From positions 137,333,296 through 137,397,295 of the forward strand of contig CM041776.1 in assembly GCA_023374045.1 (NCBI GenBank): a DNA stretch of 64,000 bases, written 5' to 3'. Origin of the DNA: Limonium bicolor (taxonomy: Eukaryota > Streptophyta > Magnoliopsida > Caryophyllales > Plumbaginaceae). Positions 26,399 through 36,179 of this stretch are shown piece by piece (the first letter of the stretch is position 1; every line of letters begins with the position of its first letter). Below the pieces are notes generated by a model, which was not told the origin of the DNA, searched no databases, and was given only the letters and a program-made list of their open reading frames with translations. The position numbers were made by a program, and so were the translations under genes.

Positions 26399-26417
26399 AT
26401 CTCCCCCCCTTAAAAAG
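26399..26417 (-). promoter_or_regulatory. Polypurine tract of element 2
   Basis: On the minus strand, CTTTTTAAGGGGGGGAGAT abuts the 3' LTR. Position and composition match those of elements 1 and 4. Confidence 0.85.
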
Positions 26418-26855
26418 GCTTCGTCCCGAAGTCCTTACTCATCTACAGTTCACCTAAGGAATCCAGTTCCACTAAGTAATCAAACAGACCATCGCTAGGG
26501 AGTAACTCCCACTAGGTTCAGACCTAGTCTATATGTATCATGATTGATACAACACATATCAAACCACTGAAACTCATGGCATAAACTCATTCGTATCATC
26601 GTACTAAACAAGGTGCAAATCCAACTCATCAACAAAAGTACTCAGCGGTACTATATATATACTCAAACAGGTGCACTAAGGCACATACATAAGATGTATC
26701 AAACATACAATCATCCAAACAAACATGTATGACGCAGCATACCACCAAAACACACCACAAAAACAAGACCTAATGCATAACATATGCGCAAGCCAAGTGG
26801 TGTCTACCCCCCTTAAAAAGGGTTTCTCCACGAACCCGTATAAGTATCACAGCCA
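26418..26855 (-). other. 3' untranslated region of element 2 with duplicated polypurine tract
   Basis: Non-coding stretch between the chromodomain stop and the LTR-proximal tract. A second polypurine tract, TTTTTAAGGGGGGTAGA, lies at 26803-26822, about 35 bp after the chromodomain stop. Nothing else is seen. Confidence 0.6.
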
Positions 26856-27077
26856 CTACTCGAAGAGTGCTGGATACTTCGCTCTCATGGAGTCCTCTAA
26901 CTCCCATGTAGCCTCCTCCACCTCATGGTTCGACCAGAGAACCTTGACCATGCTAACGGTCTTGTTCCTAGTCTGCCTCGTCTTCGTATCGAGAATGCGG
27001 AGTGGTACTTCCTCATATCGTAGAGCGGGGTCCAACTCTAAAGTCTCTGGCTGTAAAACGTGATGGATGGGGCACAT
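26856..27077 (-). pseudogene. Chromodomain at the C-terminus of element 2 pol
   Basis: The frame contains [19 protein letters not shown], then VKVLWSNHEVEEATWELE, then MRAKYPALFE and a stop. This is the C-terminal chromodomain of plant chromoviruses, thought to steer integration to chromatin carrying particular histone marks. The W-x-NH...EEATWE core is intact. It is one frame away from the integrase, shifted around 27050-27070, so the present reading frame is broken. Confidence 0.85.
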
Positions 27078-28198
27078 ACCTCTTCAACTGTGAAACGTGA
27101 AAGACGTCGTGCACCCTCCCGAGCTCTGCTGGTAAATCCAGTCTGTAGGCTAACGGGCCCACTCGCTCCCTAATCGCATAAGGTCCTACATACTTCGGGC
27201 TCAACTTGCCCTTCTGCCTGAACCGGAAGATCCCCTTCATGGGTGACACTCTGAGGAATACCATGTCGTCGGTAGTGAACTCAATGTCCCTCCTCCTGGT
27301 GTCTGCATATGATTTTTGCCGGTCCTGAGCTGCCCTCATGTTCCTACGAATCTGTAGGACATCCTCCTTGATCTGCTCTAGGTACTCTGGTCCTAGAAGC
27401 GTAGTCTCGCTGGCCTCATCCCAGCATAAAGGAGTCCTACACGGTCTACTGTAAAGTGCCTGGAACGGTGGCATCTGTATCGAGGAGTGGTAGCTGTTGT
27501 TGTAGGCGAACTCTATCAGATGTAGACGCTCTAACCAGCTCCCCTGAAAATCCAAGGCACATGCTCTCAGCATGTCCTCCAGTGTCTGGATGGTCCTCTC
27601 ACTCTGACCGTCGGTCTGTGGATGGAATGTCGTACTAAGCTTCAACTTCGTACCCAAGGCTTCCTGAACCTGACCCCAGAATCTGGACAAAAAGAGGGTC
27701 CCTATCAGACACAATGGTCTTTGGCACACCATGGTGCCGGATCACCTCCTTCTGGAACAAGTCCGCTAACTTCGGGACCTTCCAGGTATCCTTCATAGCA
27801 ACAAACTTTGCCACCTTCGTCAGACGGTCCACAATGACCCAAATCGTGTTCAGTCCTCCCTTAGTCGGTGGGAGACCGACAACGAAATCCATCGAGATGT
27901 CCTCGAACTTCCAGCAAGGAATAGGCATAGACTGCACTAAACCGCCGGGTCTCCTATGCTCAAACTTAACCTTCTGACAGGTCAAGCATCTAGCCACGTA
28001 GTCAGCTACATCCTTCTTCATCCCGCTCCACCAGAAATGGACCTTCAAGTCCTTGTACATCTTCGAAGAACCGGGGTGGACGGATAAGGACGAGCAATGA
28101 GCCTCCTGGAGTATCTTCTCCTTCAGGTCAGGAGAAGACTCTGGAATACATAACCGGCCATTAAGTCGAATCATGCCATCATCACAGTTCAAAGTCAT
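27013..28198 (-). pseudogene. Integrase of element 2
   Basis: The upstream frame (28198-27635) contains the H-H-C-C zinc-binding region (EAHCSSLSVHPGSSKMYKD ... C-LTCQ) and the start of the catalytic core ([24 protein letters not shown]). After a single-base shift near 27695 the core continues (27732-27013) with [19 protein letters not shown], the C-terminal GPY/F-like region ([10 protein letters not shown]) and [11 protein letters not shown]. The catalytic D-D-E residues appear conserved across the two frames. It would cut and join viral DNA ends in the nucleus. Two frameshifts (about 27695 and 28190) disrupt it. Confidence 0.88.
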
Positions 28199-28705
28199 AT
28201 TTCTGACTCTCTAAACAACCCTCTGACATCTTCTGCCGGATACTCTGCATATACTGATCACTCTCCTGTGCAGCTCGTATCTCATCAATCATACTGCTGC
28301 CCGCTAATAGTGTAAACAATGAATGAGCTCTGCGGCTCAGGGCGTCGGCTACTACATTCGCCTTGCCCTCCTTGTACCTCAGGTCTATGTCGTAGTCCTT
28401 CAAGAACTCGACCCATCTTCTCTGTCGCATGTTCAGCTCCTTCTGAGAGAAGAGATGCTGTAAACTCTTGTGATCAGAGTAGATGGTGACTGTCACACCG
28501 TATAGATAATGTCGCCAGATCTTCAAAGCGAAGACTACTGCGCCTAACTCAAGGTCGTGTGTGGGGTAATTCACCTCGTGCTTCTTCAGCTGTCGGGATG
28601 CGTAGGCAATTACCTTCCCGTGCTGCATAAGCACACAGCCTAGACCGGTTCCAGAGGCATCACAATATACCTCGAACCCATCGGTGCCCTCAGGGATAGT
28701 GAGAA
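28182..28705 (-). pseudogene. RNase H domain of element 2
   Basis: Contains [45 protein letters not shown] and [13 protein letters not shown], the classic Ty3/gypsy RNase H signatures with the DHKSL aspartate and the final VADALSR. It joins the reverse transcriptase through a single-base frameshift near 28705 and the integrase through another near 28190. Confidence 0.88.
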
Positions 28706-29955
28706 CGGGCCGATGTCAGGAGATCCTTCAGCGTCTGAAAGGACTGCTCGCACTCGGCAGACCATAAGAACTGAGACTCCTTCTTCATGAGATTCGTCAT
28801 CGGTTTGGCCACCTTGGAGAAGTCCTTCACGAACCTTCGATAATAACCGGCCAAACCCAGAAAGCTGCGGACGTCTGTAACTGTCTTCGGCCTCGGCCAA
28901 CTCTTCACTACCTCAATCTTAGCAGGGTATACAGATATCCCGCTCGCTGAGATAATGTGTCCAAGAAATGACACGCTGTCCAACCAGAACTCACACTTCG
29001 AGAGCTTGGCATACAGCTGGTTCTCTCTCATGATGCTCAAAACCTGCCTCAAATGTAACTCATGATCCTCCTCGGTCTTTGAATAGACCAGGATATCGTC
29101 GATGAAGACCACAACTGAACTATCAAGCTGTTCTCTGAAAAGACGGTTCATCAAATCCATGAAAATGGCTGGCGCATTCGTTAATCCGAATGGCATAACG
29201 GTGAACTCGTAGTGTCCATACCGTGTCCTGAAAGCTGTCTTCTCCACATCACCCTTTGCAATCCTAATCTGATGGTAGCCAGATCTGAGATCTATCTTCG
29301 AGAACACACTGGCCCCTCTCAGCTAGTCAAATAAGACATCTATCCGTGGCAACAAGTACTTGTTCTTGACCGTGACCGCATTAAGCTCGCGGTAATCGAT
29401 GCAGAGTCGCATACTGCCGTCCTTCTTCTTGACGAACAGTACTGGAGCACCCCAAGGAGAAACACTAGGTCGAATGAATCCCTTGTCGAGGAGGTCCTCC
29501 AGCTGTAGCTTCAGCTCCCTCATCTCAGCCGGCGCCATACGGTAGGGCGCCTTAGCAATAGGGCCCGTACCTGGCAACAAGTCGACGGCGAACTCAACCT
29601 CGCGCACAGGCGGCATGCCTGGCAGCTCATCAGGAAACAAGTCAGGGAAATCCACCATGACTGGAATGTCTGAGTCCATCACGTCGCTCTGTCTCGTGTC
29701 CTGTACATAACAGAGGAAGGCTTGTCGGCCCTTCCTAACGTCCTTCATCAGGGACAGTGCTGACACGATCTTGACAGTCGGCTCTCTCCTCACACTACGG
29801 TATGACACTGTCTTGCCGCTCGGCCCCTTCAGTAGTAGTCGATGCTCTGCACAATGAAGGCGGCCCCTATGCTTCTGCAGCCAATCCATGCCCACTATAA
29901 CATCGAAGCCCAAGTTCTTGAACTCGATCAGATCGATGGGGAAGGTCTCAGTCAT
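28690..29955 (-). pseudogene. Reverse transcriptase of element 2, one stop codon
   Basis: The frame from 29955 carries the protease/RT linker ([16 protein letters not shown]), the AP-YRMAP region and fingers motifs ([10 protein letters not shown]). A TAG at 29320-29322 interrupts it. The same frame then resumes with [29 protein letters not shown] and the catalytic FIDDILVYS, ending near 28690. It copies the element RNA into DNA. Apart from the single CAG-to-TAG-type stop the palm is well preserved, suggesting recent inactivation or an assembly error. Confidence 0.9.
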
Positions 29956-30291
29956 GATGCTGATCTCTAACCCCTATGTTGGTGCAACCAACTTTCTCCT
30001 TCGAAGGAAGGGTGACTGAAAAGTCTGAAAGCTGTTCGGGGGCAGCCCCCAGCTTCTTAGCAAATGCCGAGGAAATAAAAGAATGTGAAGCCCCTGAGTC
30101 GAACAATACGGAAGCACTAACACCATCAACAGGAAAGGTACCTGAGATCACCTCTCGTATTAGCATCGAGTCCCAATAAATCACTAATTTACTGTCGGTT
30201 GTAATTGTCATACCTGTGATGACATTACCGGACTCCTTGGCTTGCGCCATATCTAGGATGCATATGGTACCCTCCTTTCCATTTTCGTGGC
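29948..30291 (-). pseudogene. Aspartic protease region of element 2 with a small intron
   Basis: The frame contains MAQAKESGNVITG, then a 24-codon insertion, then TFPVDGVSASVLFDSGASHSF. The catalytic DSGAS motif is intact. The insertion (30142-30213, 72 nt) starts GTATGA and ends CTCAG on the minus strand; removing it gives the usual VITG-TF junction, so it looks like an intron whose retention also keeps the frame. An extra base in a G run near 29971 shifts the frame before the linker to the reverse transcriptase. The frame is open upstream to 30291, next to a candidate splice acceptor. Confidence 0.8.
30142..30213 (-). other. Predicted intron 5 (in protease)
   Basis: 72 nt with GT-AG ends. 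Splicing ACA G|GT ACC preserves the frame and restores family-like protease sequence (VITG followed by TFPVDG). Confidence 0.65.
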
Positions 30292-30411
30292 CTGAAGTTA
30301 TGAATTAACGGTATCAACAAACTGAACACATATACTTGAAGGTACAAAAACTCTCATTTCATTCATCCAACTGTATTATACAAGATTACACACTTAGCTA
30401 CTATTATTACA
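30292..30411 (-). other. Sequence between AlkB stop and protease; candidate 3' UTR remnant and splice acceptor
   Basis: Non-coding sequence follows the AlkB stop (TGA 30412-30414), resembling a captured 3' UTR. It ends in TTCATAACTTCAG, a good plant splice acceptor, immediately before an in-frame extension of the protease starting at 30291. Confidence 0.5.
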
Positions 30412-31147
30412 TCAGTACTGTCTGAAAGTTAAATTTAAACGGCCAGGTCGGATGTGGGTCTCATTCACTAGAGCTGGTGGGGCGGTATTGAGCTTAATGC
30501 TCTTAATTCCATGATATACAGCCTCGACTCTCCACCAAATACCAACACATCCCCAGACTTGAGGATGATCTTGCTTGCTAGATCCATCCTCTTCTGGTCT
30601 CCATAGATGAACTCAGCATCATCGCCGATGGAGAATGACACAACCGGTATTCCTCTGGTGATGGACTCGTCGTCATCACGGTCCTGGTGCATCCCAAGCT
30701 TTCCTCCCTGCTCGTAGTAGTTGACGATGCAGACGTCAGGTGTCATGTCGGGTAATGGATAAGTCTCACAGTCTTGAGCAATATCCATTGCGTTTCTCAC
30801 CAAGGTTAGGAAACTCTCAGGTATCCTAGGTATTGATACGCCATCTACCGTCCTCACCTCTCGATAAACCCTAGCTTGCGGATCCCAATCTTTCCCTAAG
30901 CACATCATGTGCAATTTCATCTTAGAACCACTACTAAATACAGGGGTATAAAATCCTCCCATGCCCTTACCCAAAGCTCTACACTCATTCACTATGGCGA
31001 TTTGCTCATCTAGGGTTAGGAACTCTCTGAGAAGTATCATGCCCGGTCTGACCACATGACACAACTCGCCAGGGTACTCCCGTCTTTCTTCCACGGGTCT
31101 AGGTGATCTCTTTCTTGTAAGTGTGGGATAGCAGATATCGAAGTCTC
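30412..31147 (-). pseudogene. ALKBH1-like 2-oxoglutarate/Fe(II) dioxygenase captured by element 2
   Basis: Most of a plant ALKBH1-type AlkB dioxygenase. Conserved blocks, in order: VRPGMILLREFLT, LGKGMGGFYTP, KLHMMCLGKDWDPQ, TPDVCIVNYYE, then the iron-binding H-x-D in LGMHQDRDDDES (H136 and D138 counting from the Met at 31094), PVVSFSIGDDAEF, and SGDVLVFGGESRL. Family members oxidatively remove methyl groups from nucleic acids. Just after SRLY an extra two bases in a TATAT run (about 30513-30517) shift the frame. The other frame holds the distal iron-binding His (LYHG) and the 2-oxoglutarate-binding R-x-N-x-T-x-R motif, then ends at TGA 30412-30414. The 5' end begins at a candidate splice acceptor that puts it in frame with gag. 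Closest resemblance, from memory of the family, is to Arabidopsis ALKBH1-like proteins. Confidence 0.9.
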
Positions 31148-31277
31148 CTAAGAGATAAAAGGTTTCCTAGGTAAGTCGTTTATCTAAAGCGGTAATTAAA
31201 ACACACATTCATGCTAAGGTAAAGCGTTTAACACTTAGTCATGCTCTCATACAATGGTTAAGGTTTCAAATGCTAAC
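31148..31277 (-). other. Predicted intron 4 (gag to AlkB)
   Basis: 130 nt, starting GTTAGC and ending TCTCTTAG on the minus strand. Splicing GAA G|GA GAC joins the zinc-knuckle exon in frame to the AlkB exon (GEG then DFDIC). The unspliced frame stops at once at TAG. Confidence 0.7.
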
Positions 31278-31616
31278 CTTCACCGCGCTGGGTACTAGTA
31301 CCAGCGCCCGAAGCTCCCGCTGCATTCAGCACACGGTTGCCCGGCGGGTTCCTCTGGTTCTGCTGCTGCTGCTGCCCCCTCTGGGCTTGGGGCGCCGGCC
31401 CCCTCTGGCCACCTCGAGCTCCACCTCCTCCAGTAGGTGCGCTCTGAGTCCCCTTCGACGGGCGGTACGCTCGGCTCTCCGGATTCGTGAAGCACTCGAA
31501 CGACCTATGGCCTTTCTTCCCACAGTGGTGGCAGTCCACCGCTTGCCCGGAGCAATCAACACCCGGGTGGTCTTTACCACAACGCTTGCAGTGAAAGTGG
31601 CGCTGGGGTGCAGAAC
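31278..31616 (-). pseudogene. gag exon 4: two zinc knuckles and Q/G-rich tail
   Basis: Contains CKRCGKDHPGVDC, a slightly short first knuckle, and CHHCGKKGHRSFEC, a perfect C-x2-C-x4-H-x4-C knuckle, followed by a proline/glycine/glutamine-rich tail. This is the nucleocapsid part of gag, which binds genomic RNA. It is reached from upstream exons only by removing intron 3, and runs into intron 4. Without splicing it would be a separate 117-residue frame. Confidence 0.85.
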
Positions 31617-31701
31617 CTATTATCATACAACAATCTGATTAATACAAGGACGGTAATGGATAGTGTAATACACAACTCATTCACAAGGTTAGATCGCTTA
31701 C
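31617..31701 (-). other. Predicted intron 3 (gag)
   Basis: 85 nt, GTAAGC to ATAATAG. Joining AAG G|GT TCT keeps one frame through PPKG-SAPQRHFHC. Confidence 0.75.
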
Positions 31702-31826
31702 CCTTAGGGGGTGCAGATCTGAGAGGCTGGATATCATAGGTAGGCCCGGTCAGCAACGGAACCTTCTCCTTGCCTTTTTGGCTGGTCTGCTCCTTCTTCT
31801 TCTCCCTCCAGAAGAACCTTTTCTTC
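31702..31826 (-). pseudogene. gag exon 3: basic linker
   Basis: Short lysine-rich linker exon (KKKRFFWREKKKE ... VPLLTGPTYDIQ) between capsid and zinc knuckles. It is open in the frame that joins exons 2 and 4. Confidence 0.65.
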
Positions 31827-31919
31827 CTGTGATCGTCAAAGCATTAGGAATAGCAGGTATAAAAGCAGGCAGCAAGTAAGTAATTTAAATGAATTAAATA
31901 ACTTAAAAGCGGTTCTTAC
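31827..31919 (-). other. Predicted intron 2 (gag)
   Basis: 93 nt, GTAAGA to TCACAG. Joining GGG AA|G AAG restores a lysine run in frame. Confidence 0.75.
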
Positions 31920-32047
31920 TTCCCGCCCTTGCTGCCTCCGCCTCCAGCCACAACCTCAGCCTCCTTCTCGGGGCCTTACGCTTCTGCCCCTGGCTGTCAT
32001 CCCGGCTGTTCACCAACAGCTCGGTCCGAGAAGGCATCATAGCACTC
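31920..32047 (-). pseudogene. gag exon 2
   Basis: Begins ECYDAF, continuing the gag YPTVQ end of exon 1, and closes with a glycine-rich GGGGSKGGK stretch. One or two single-base shifts lie inside (near 31975). Confidence 0.55.
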
Positions 32048-32125
32048 CTACAATGCATCAATGAGTTCCCCAAACTTGTAATAAATCAAACTGAGTTACA
32101 AGGTATAATCTGTCAACTAATTTAC
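32048..32125 (-). other. Predicted intron 1 (gag)
   Basis: 78 nt, GTAAAT to TTGTAG. Joining GTC CAG|GAG TGC keeps the gag frame. Confidence 0.7.
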
Positions 32126-32789
32126 CTGGACCGTAGGGTATAAAGCAGCACCCATGGCGGCCTTGATAGCATATCGTAGTCCGCCTCTGAACTTCTCCAC
32201 CTTCACGGTGTCAGAATACACAACCCCGGGACAAAGTCCAACAGCCCGATGAATGAGAGTAGTACTGATCCACTGTCAGACTACCCTGCCTCAGAGCCTC
32301 GAACTCTTCCCTCTTCCTCTGCTTCAAGTGAGCAGGATAGTACTTTTCCCTCAGCAACTCCACAAAACCCGTCCAACCGAAACCCTCTATAGCAGTGTAG
32401 TGTGCCTTCACGGACCTCCACCAAGTGCTGGCGGCGTCCCTCAGATGGAAGGCTGCTATACCGACCCGGTGCTCAGCAGGCACATGAATGGCGTCAAAGG
32501 CCTTCTCGTGCTCGATAATATATCTCTCCAAGACGGTGGGGTCAGCTACTCCGCCGTAAGTAGGTACTCGCGTGTCGGCGACGCTCTTTAGCCAGTTTGG
32601 CTCTCTCGGTGCGGGTACGGGTGGGATTATGGGTGGTGCTCCGATCTGGATGCCTCCCAACTGGGCTAGCTGAGCAAAGACGGCAGCTACCGTCTCAGCA
32701 ACGCCCACGGCATGGGTCTCAGGAGGACCTCCTCCAGACCCGCCGCCTCTACCTCCGCCTCTGCCTGCCGAACGTCTTCCAGTAGACAT
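32126..32789 (-). pseudogene. gag exon 1: capsid domain of element 2
   Basis: Starts at ATG 32787-32789 with a glycine/arginine-rich N-terminus. It then carries the retrotransposon gag capsid core: PTYGGVADPTVLERYI, FHLRDAASTWWRSV, LREKYYPAHLKQRKREEF and LTVDQYY. Two single-base losses near 32270 and 32240 shift the frame. The corrected frame (FIGLLDFVPG ... RYAIKAAMGAALYPTVQ) runs to the donor of intron 1. It forms the particle shell in the cytoplasm. Confidence 0.85.
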
Positions 32790-32997
32790 CTGAAGAATTC
32801 AGAATCAAAGTCAACTCTCGGTATAAATACCGTACTTTTCTCAACCATAAGTTCACATAGCTCTGAAAGGCGTAAAACACATTGTCCCCGACAATCTCCT
32901 AACTCAAATCTTTACAACTTCCTCATTGGTACTCGTATATGAATAACCTAAGCTCACGGTACTTAGACTACTATCTCTTGTAATCAGAGCGTACTTC
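32790..32997 (-). other. 5' leader of element 2
   Basis: Short untranslated leader between the primer binding site and the gag start. No other feature seen. Confidence 0.5.
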
Positions 32998-33009
32998 GCT
33001 CTGATACCA
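32998..33009 (-). promoter_or_regulatory. Primer binding site (tRNA-iMet) of element 2
   Basis: TGGTATCAGAGC on the minus strand, four bases after the 5' LTR end. Confidence 0.9.
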
Positions 33010-35219
33010 CTTTTGTAACACCCCTACTAATCCGGCTCCTAATTATAATATAAGCGTCGTACTTAGTAAATAAATCGTAGCGGTAAATAAAAGACTGTCG
33101 TTCTAATGGTGTCACTGTTATCACTCGCCCATACGGGTGATAACGAGCTACATGATAATCAACATACGAAATGTATTCCCGCAGTGACCACAAGAGATAG
33201 ATAGTAGTGCTTAAACAATCTAAAATATCCAACAACAACCGTCTTATACAAAACCGTACACGTGAGCGTCTAACCAAACAACACCTCGGTTTACAAACCC
33301 GAGTCCGAAATAACAGTAGTCTCAAGCCGTACCAAGTCTAACCAAAAGTAAATACAACTGTCGCGCCCCGCGTCGACCCTCCAGCTAGTCTCCTAAAATA
33401 AAATGGTTTTGTGGTATGGAATCAGCCCCTGCTGAGTATGTTATCACATGCCCGTCATGCCTCCTCAAACCCCTCAATTAATTGGTCGAGAGCATGAGAT
33501 TCGTTACATGCAATACCGTTTAATATTTAAACTGTAAAACATTTAACAGTAATATCCATACAATAACACAACCATCAACACACATAATATAAACCACACA
33601 GTATAACCAATGAACAACAAGGCGAAACAACGAGAATAATAACCAAGTATCAACTCCCGTCCTTGGTATAAAAACCAATATTGTTCGCCAATGTACAAGT
33701 CTCAACTGTAATAAATGTTCGGTTATACCTAGTGACCGTCTCGTTAAAACGACGTGCCTAAATTACCCATATACTATGGCGGGTCACCCACGGCAGTAGC
33801 CACTCCAACGGTAGAGTCTCCGACCAACAAACCATCCTAGCTCGCGGGAAATTTTCTTGATACTTGCGGACCCGTACACGGACATCCTGGTATCGTTTTT
33901 GTGATCACAGCGCGCACCAAGAGCTACATCCTCTTGGTTTTGTTATGTTAATTAATTACACCATCGCATCGCATTACTAATTTTTCTAACACAGCAGACT
34001 AAGGTCATTAGTCCAATCCGGAGTCTGTAAACTCGGGATCCAGTGTTAGATACGAGAGCGGCGTTAGAAAGGCCGATGCTCCGTATTAAAGTCTTGGATA
34101 ATATGTATATCTTATTGTCCTAGTGCTACAACGTTTTTCTGACGATCCTTATATTACATATAAGATAGCACCATAGCCGCTAGTTCGTTTTATATATATA
34201 GGTCCATATATACGAACCAATACTGTTAACATAACAACAGTAAATAATAAGTAGCTAAAAATATACAGCTCATGCATATTTAATCACACAATCAGACAAA
34301 CAATCTTATCACAGATTACACAGAAGTCTGAACTGAGGAAGCCCTCAGAGACAATCAGAGACACGTAACAACATACCGTGGAGTATGAATCAGCTAGATC
34401 CGATGCTCCCCGTGTCGTCTCTAACAGTCTAATAATACATAAGGCTACTGATTAGAATCCGTATAACGACATAACTCTACGGTACCCCGTACCGTCACTA
34501 ACACCTCCCGGTTAATCCCCCGTTATTAACTGTCAACGTTTGTCGGGTTTTCGGCTTAACTCGGGATTTGGAAAAACGTTATATTACATGCGTAGTCTTG
34601 TCTCGTATATTAATATACTTAATGTTGAACTTTGTTATCGCATGTAGCTTAATATACCCTTGTATATCATATAGTTTGTTTCTATATTGCATGTATAATT
34701 CTTTATCATATATATACATTTCACCTTAGTATTTATTTTCCTAAGGTTTGTTTTTCCAAGCTTAATGTAGTATAATTCATATGTAAAAATACTTTGAATT
34801 ATATAAATCCTTATTACTCCTAACATTAGAATTTCCATATCTAATGTTTGTAATTCTTTTTCCTTTTATCTTATATCATTTTAATTATGATAATACATAG
34901 TTATTGAACCATATTATATCTTTCCACCCCATAACATATATTTATTTATATACATGTGTTATGGGACTATTTATTATATGGTAAGTCTTTAATAATATAT
35001 TCATTCTCTCTTAAATGAATATCCCTTATATTATAAAGGGAATTTTCATGAGATGCCCCTGAGGTTTGACCGAATTTCACCAAATACCCCTACCTTTTCA
35101 GAATTACTATGAGATACCCCTGAGATTTAGTTTTTAATACGAGATACCCTTCCGTCTATTTTCTCAGTAAACGTCCGTTAACTTTTTCCACGTCTTCCCA
35201 TTTTACCCTTAATCCAATT

Positions 35220-35400
35220 TTTCATGAGATACCCCCACATATTTGTAACGACTACTTTCATCAGATACCCTTGCATGTTTCAAATGGCTAGTTTCACCAG
35301 ATACCCCTGTAACGGGTACTTTCACGAGATACCCCTGTAACGGGTAATTTCACCAGATACCCCTGTAACGGGTATTTTCACCAGACACCCCTGCAACATA
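35220..35400. repeat. Subterminal repeats of palindromic element 2 (left arm)
   Basis: About six units of 27-30 bp with CCAGATACCCCTGTAACGGG. The mirror copy is at about 36565-36745. Confidence 0.75.
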
Positions 35401-35472
35401 AAACAGCTAGTTCTGGCCTATAAAATCAGAAAAAACACAACATTTTGACATTATAGTTTTCATAATGTGACA

Positions 35473-35697
35473 ATGTCTTCCTCACAATCAAGTTACTCGG
35501 TCACTACTGTTGTTGAAGGTAGAAGATGCAATTGTGGAAGAGAAGCTGAAGTCCTTGTTTCAAGAAAAAACACTTCATTCGGAAGAATGTACTACAAATG
35601 CTTACATTGTAATAGACGGATAGATTGGGCAAAACCACAACTAATCAACAGATTCCAATGGCACAACAACATTATATCCCCAACCAACAGAGCTTAG
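35473..35697 (+). CDS. GRF-type zinc finger protein, left arm
   Basis: From ATG 35473 the protein opens MSSSQSSYSV and contains the GRF finger C-N-CGREAEVLVS, then FGRMYYKC, C, and RRIDW, matching the pattern C-x-CG ... GR.(Y/F)Y.C ... W of small plant GRF proteins. The frame ends at 35697. A second frame (35625-35837) continues the similarity with a coiled coil, so the ancestral protein was probably longer and one frameshift near 35630 splits it. GRF fingers bind single-stranded nucleic acid in some proteins; the role here is unknown. Confidence 0.65.
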   Translation: MSSSQSSYSVTTVVEGRRCNCGREAEVLVSRKNTSFGRMYYKCLHCNRRIDWAKPQLINRFQWHNNIISPTNRA

Positions 35698-35837
35698 AAG
35701 CAGTGCAACATGAGCTGATGAAGATCAAGGAGGACGTGAAGGACTTGAAGATGCAAAGTTCAATGAGGGGTGAGGGTAAGAGTATTTATATGCATATTCT
35801 ATGTATTGTTGCTGCTGAAAATGTAACCAAATGTTAG
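35625..35837 (+). pseudogene. Coiled-coil continuation of the GRF protein (shifted frame)
   Basis: Encodes ALEAVQHEL-like heptads (LEAVQHELMKIKEDVKDLKM) and a hydrophobic stretch (YMHILCIVAAE). Small plant GRF proteins commonly have a finger, coiled coil and hydrophobic tail in this order. The frame differs from the finger, implying a frameshift or an unrecognised intron. Confidence 0.5.
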
Positions 35838-35959
35838 AAATGTAAAAAAAATCAGAAGTATAATAAAGCTGTTACTTTTGAGCTTGATTATTTCACAAAG
35901 TTGCAGCAGCTTACACATTAAGCTAGTACATTTACATAGTTCCGGCAACTAATATTTCA

Positions 35960-36120
35960 GCTTATAAATACTCCTACCCCCCCTCCCCATTAAACTTTGC
36001 ATCTTCAAGTCCGTCACTTCCTCCTTGATCTTCATCAGCTCATGTTGCACTACTTCTAAGCTCTGTTGGTTGGGGATATAATGTTGTTGTGCCATTTGGT
36101 TACATTTTCAGCAGCAACAA
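35960..36120 (-). repeat. Extra inverted copy of the coiled-coil segment
   Basis: Repeats, in minus orientation, the part of the cargo around 35640-35800, adjacent to the right-arm copy at 36180-36310. This is a partial tandem duplication on one side of the palindrome centre. Confidence 0.7.
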
Positions 36121-36179
36121 TACATTTCTAACATTTGGTTACATTTTCAGCAGCAACAATACCTAGAATATGCATATAA

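Noticed and set aside
31270..31638. 122-codon plus-strand frame
   Set aside because: Antisense shadow of the gag zinc-knuckle exon with GC-rich bias; no domain.
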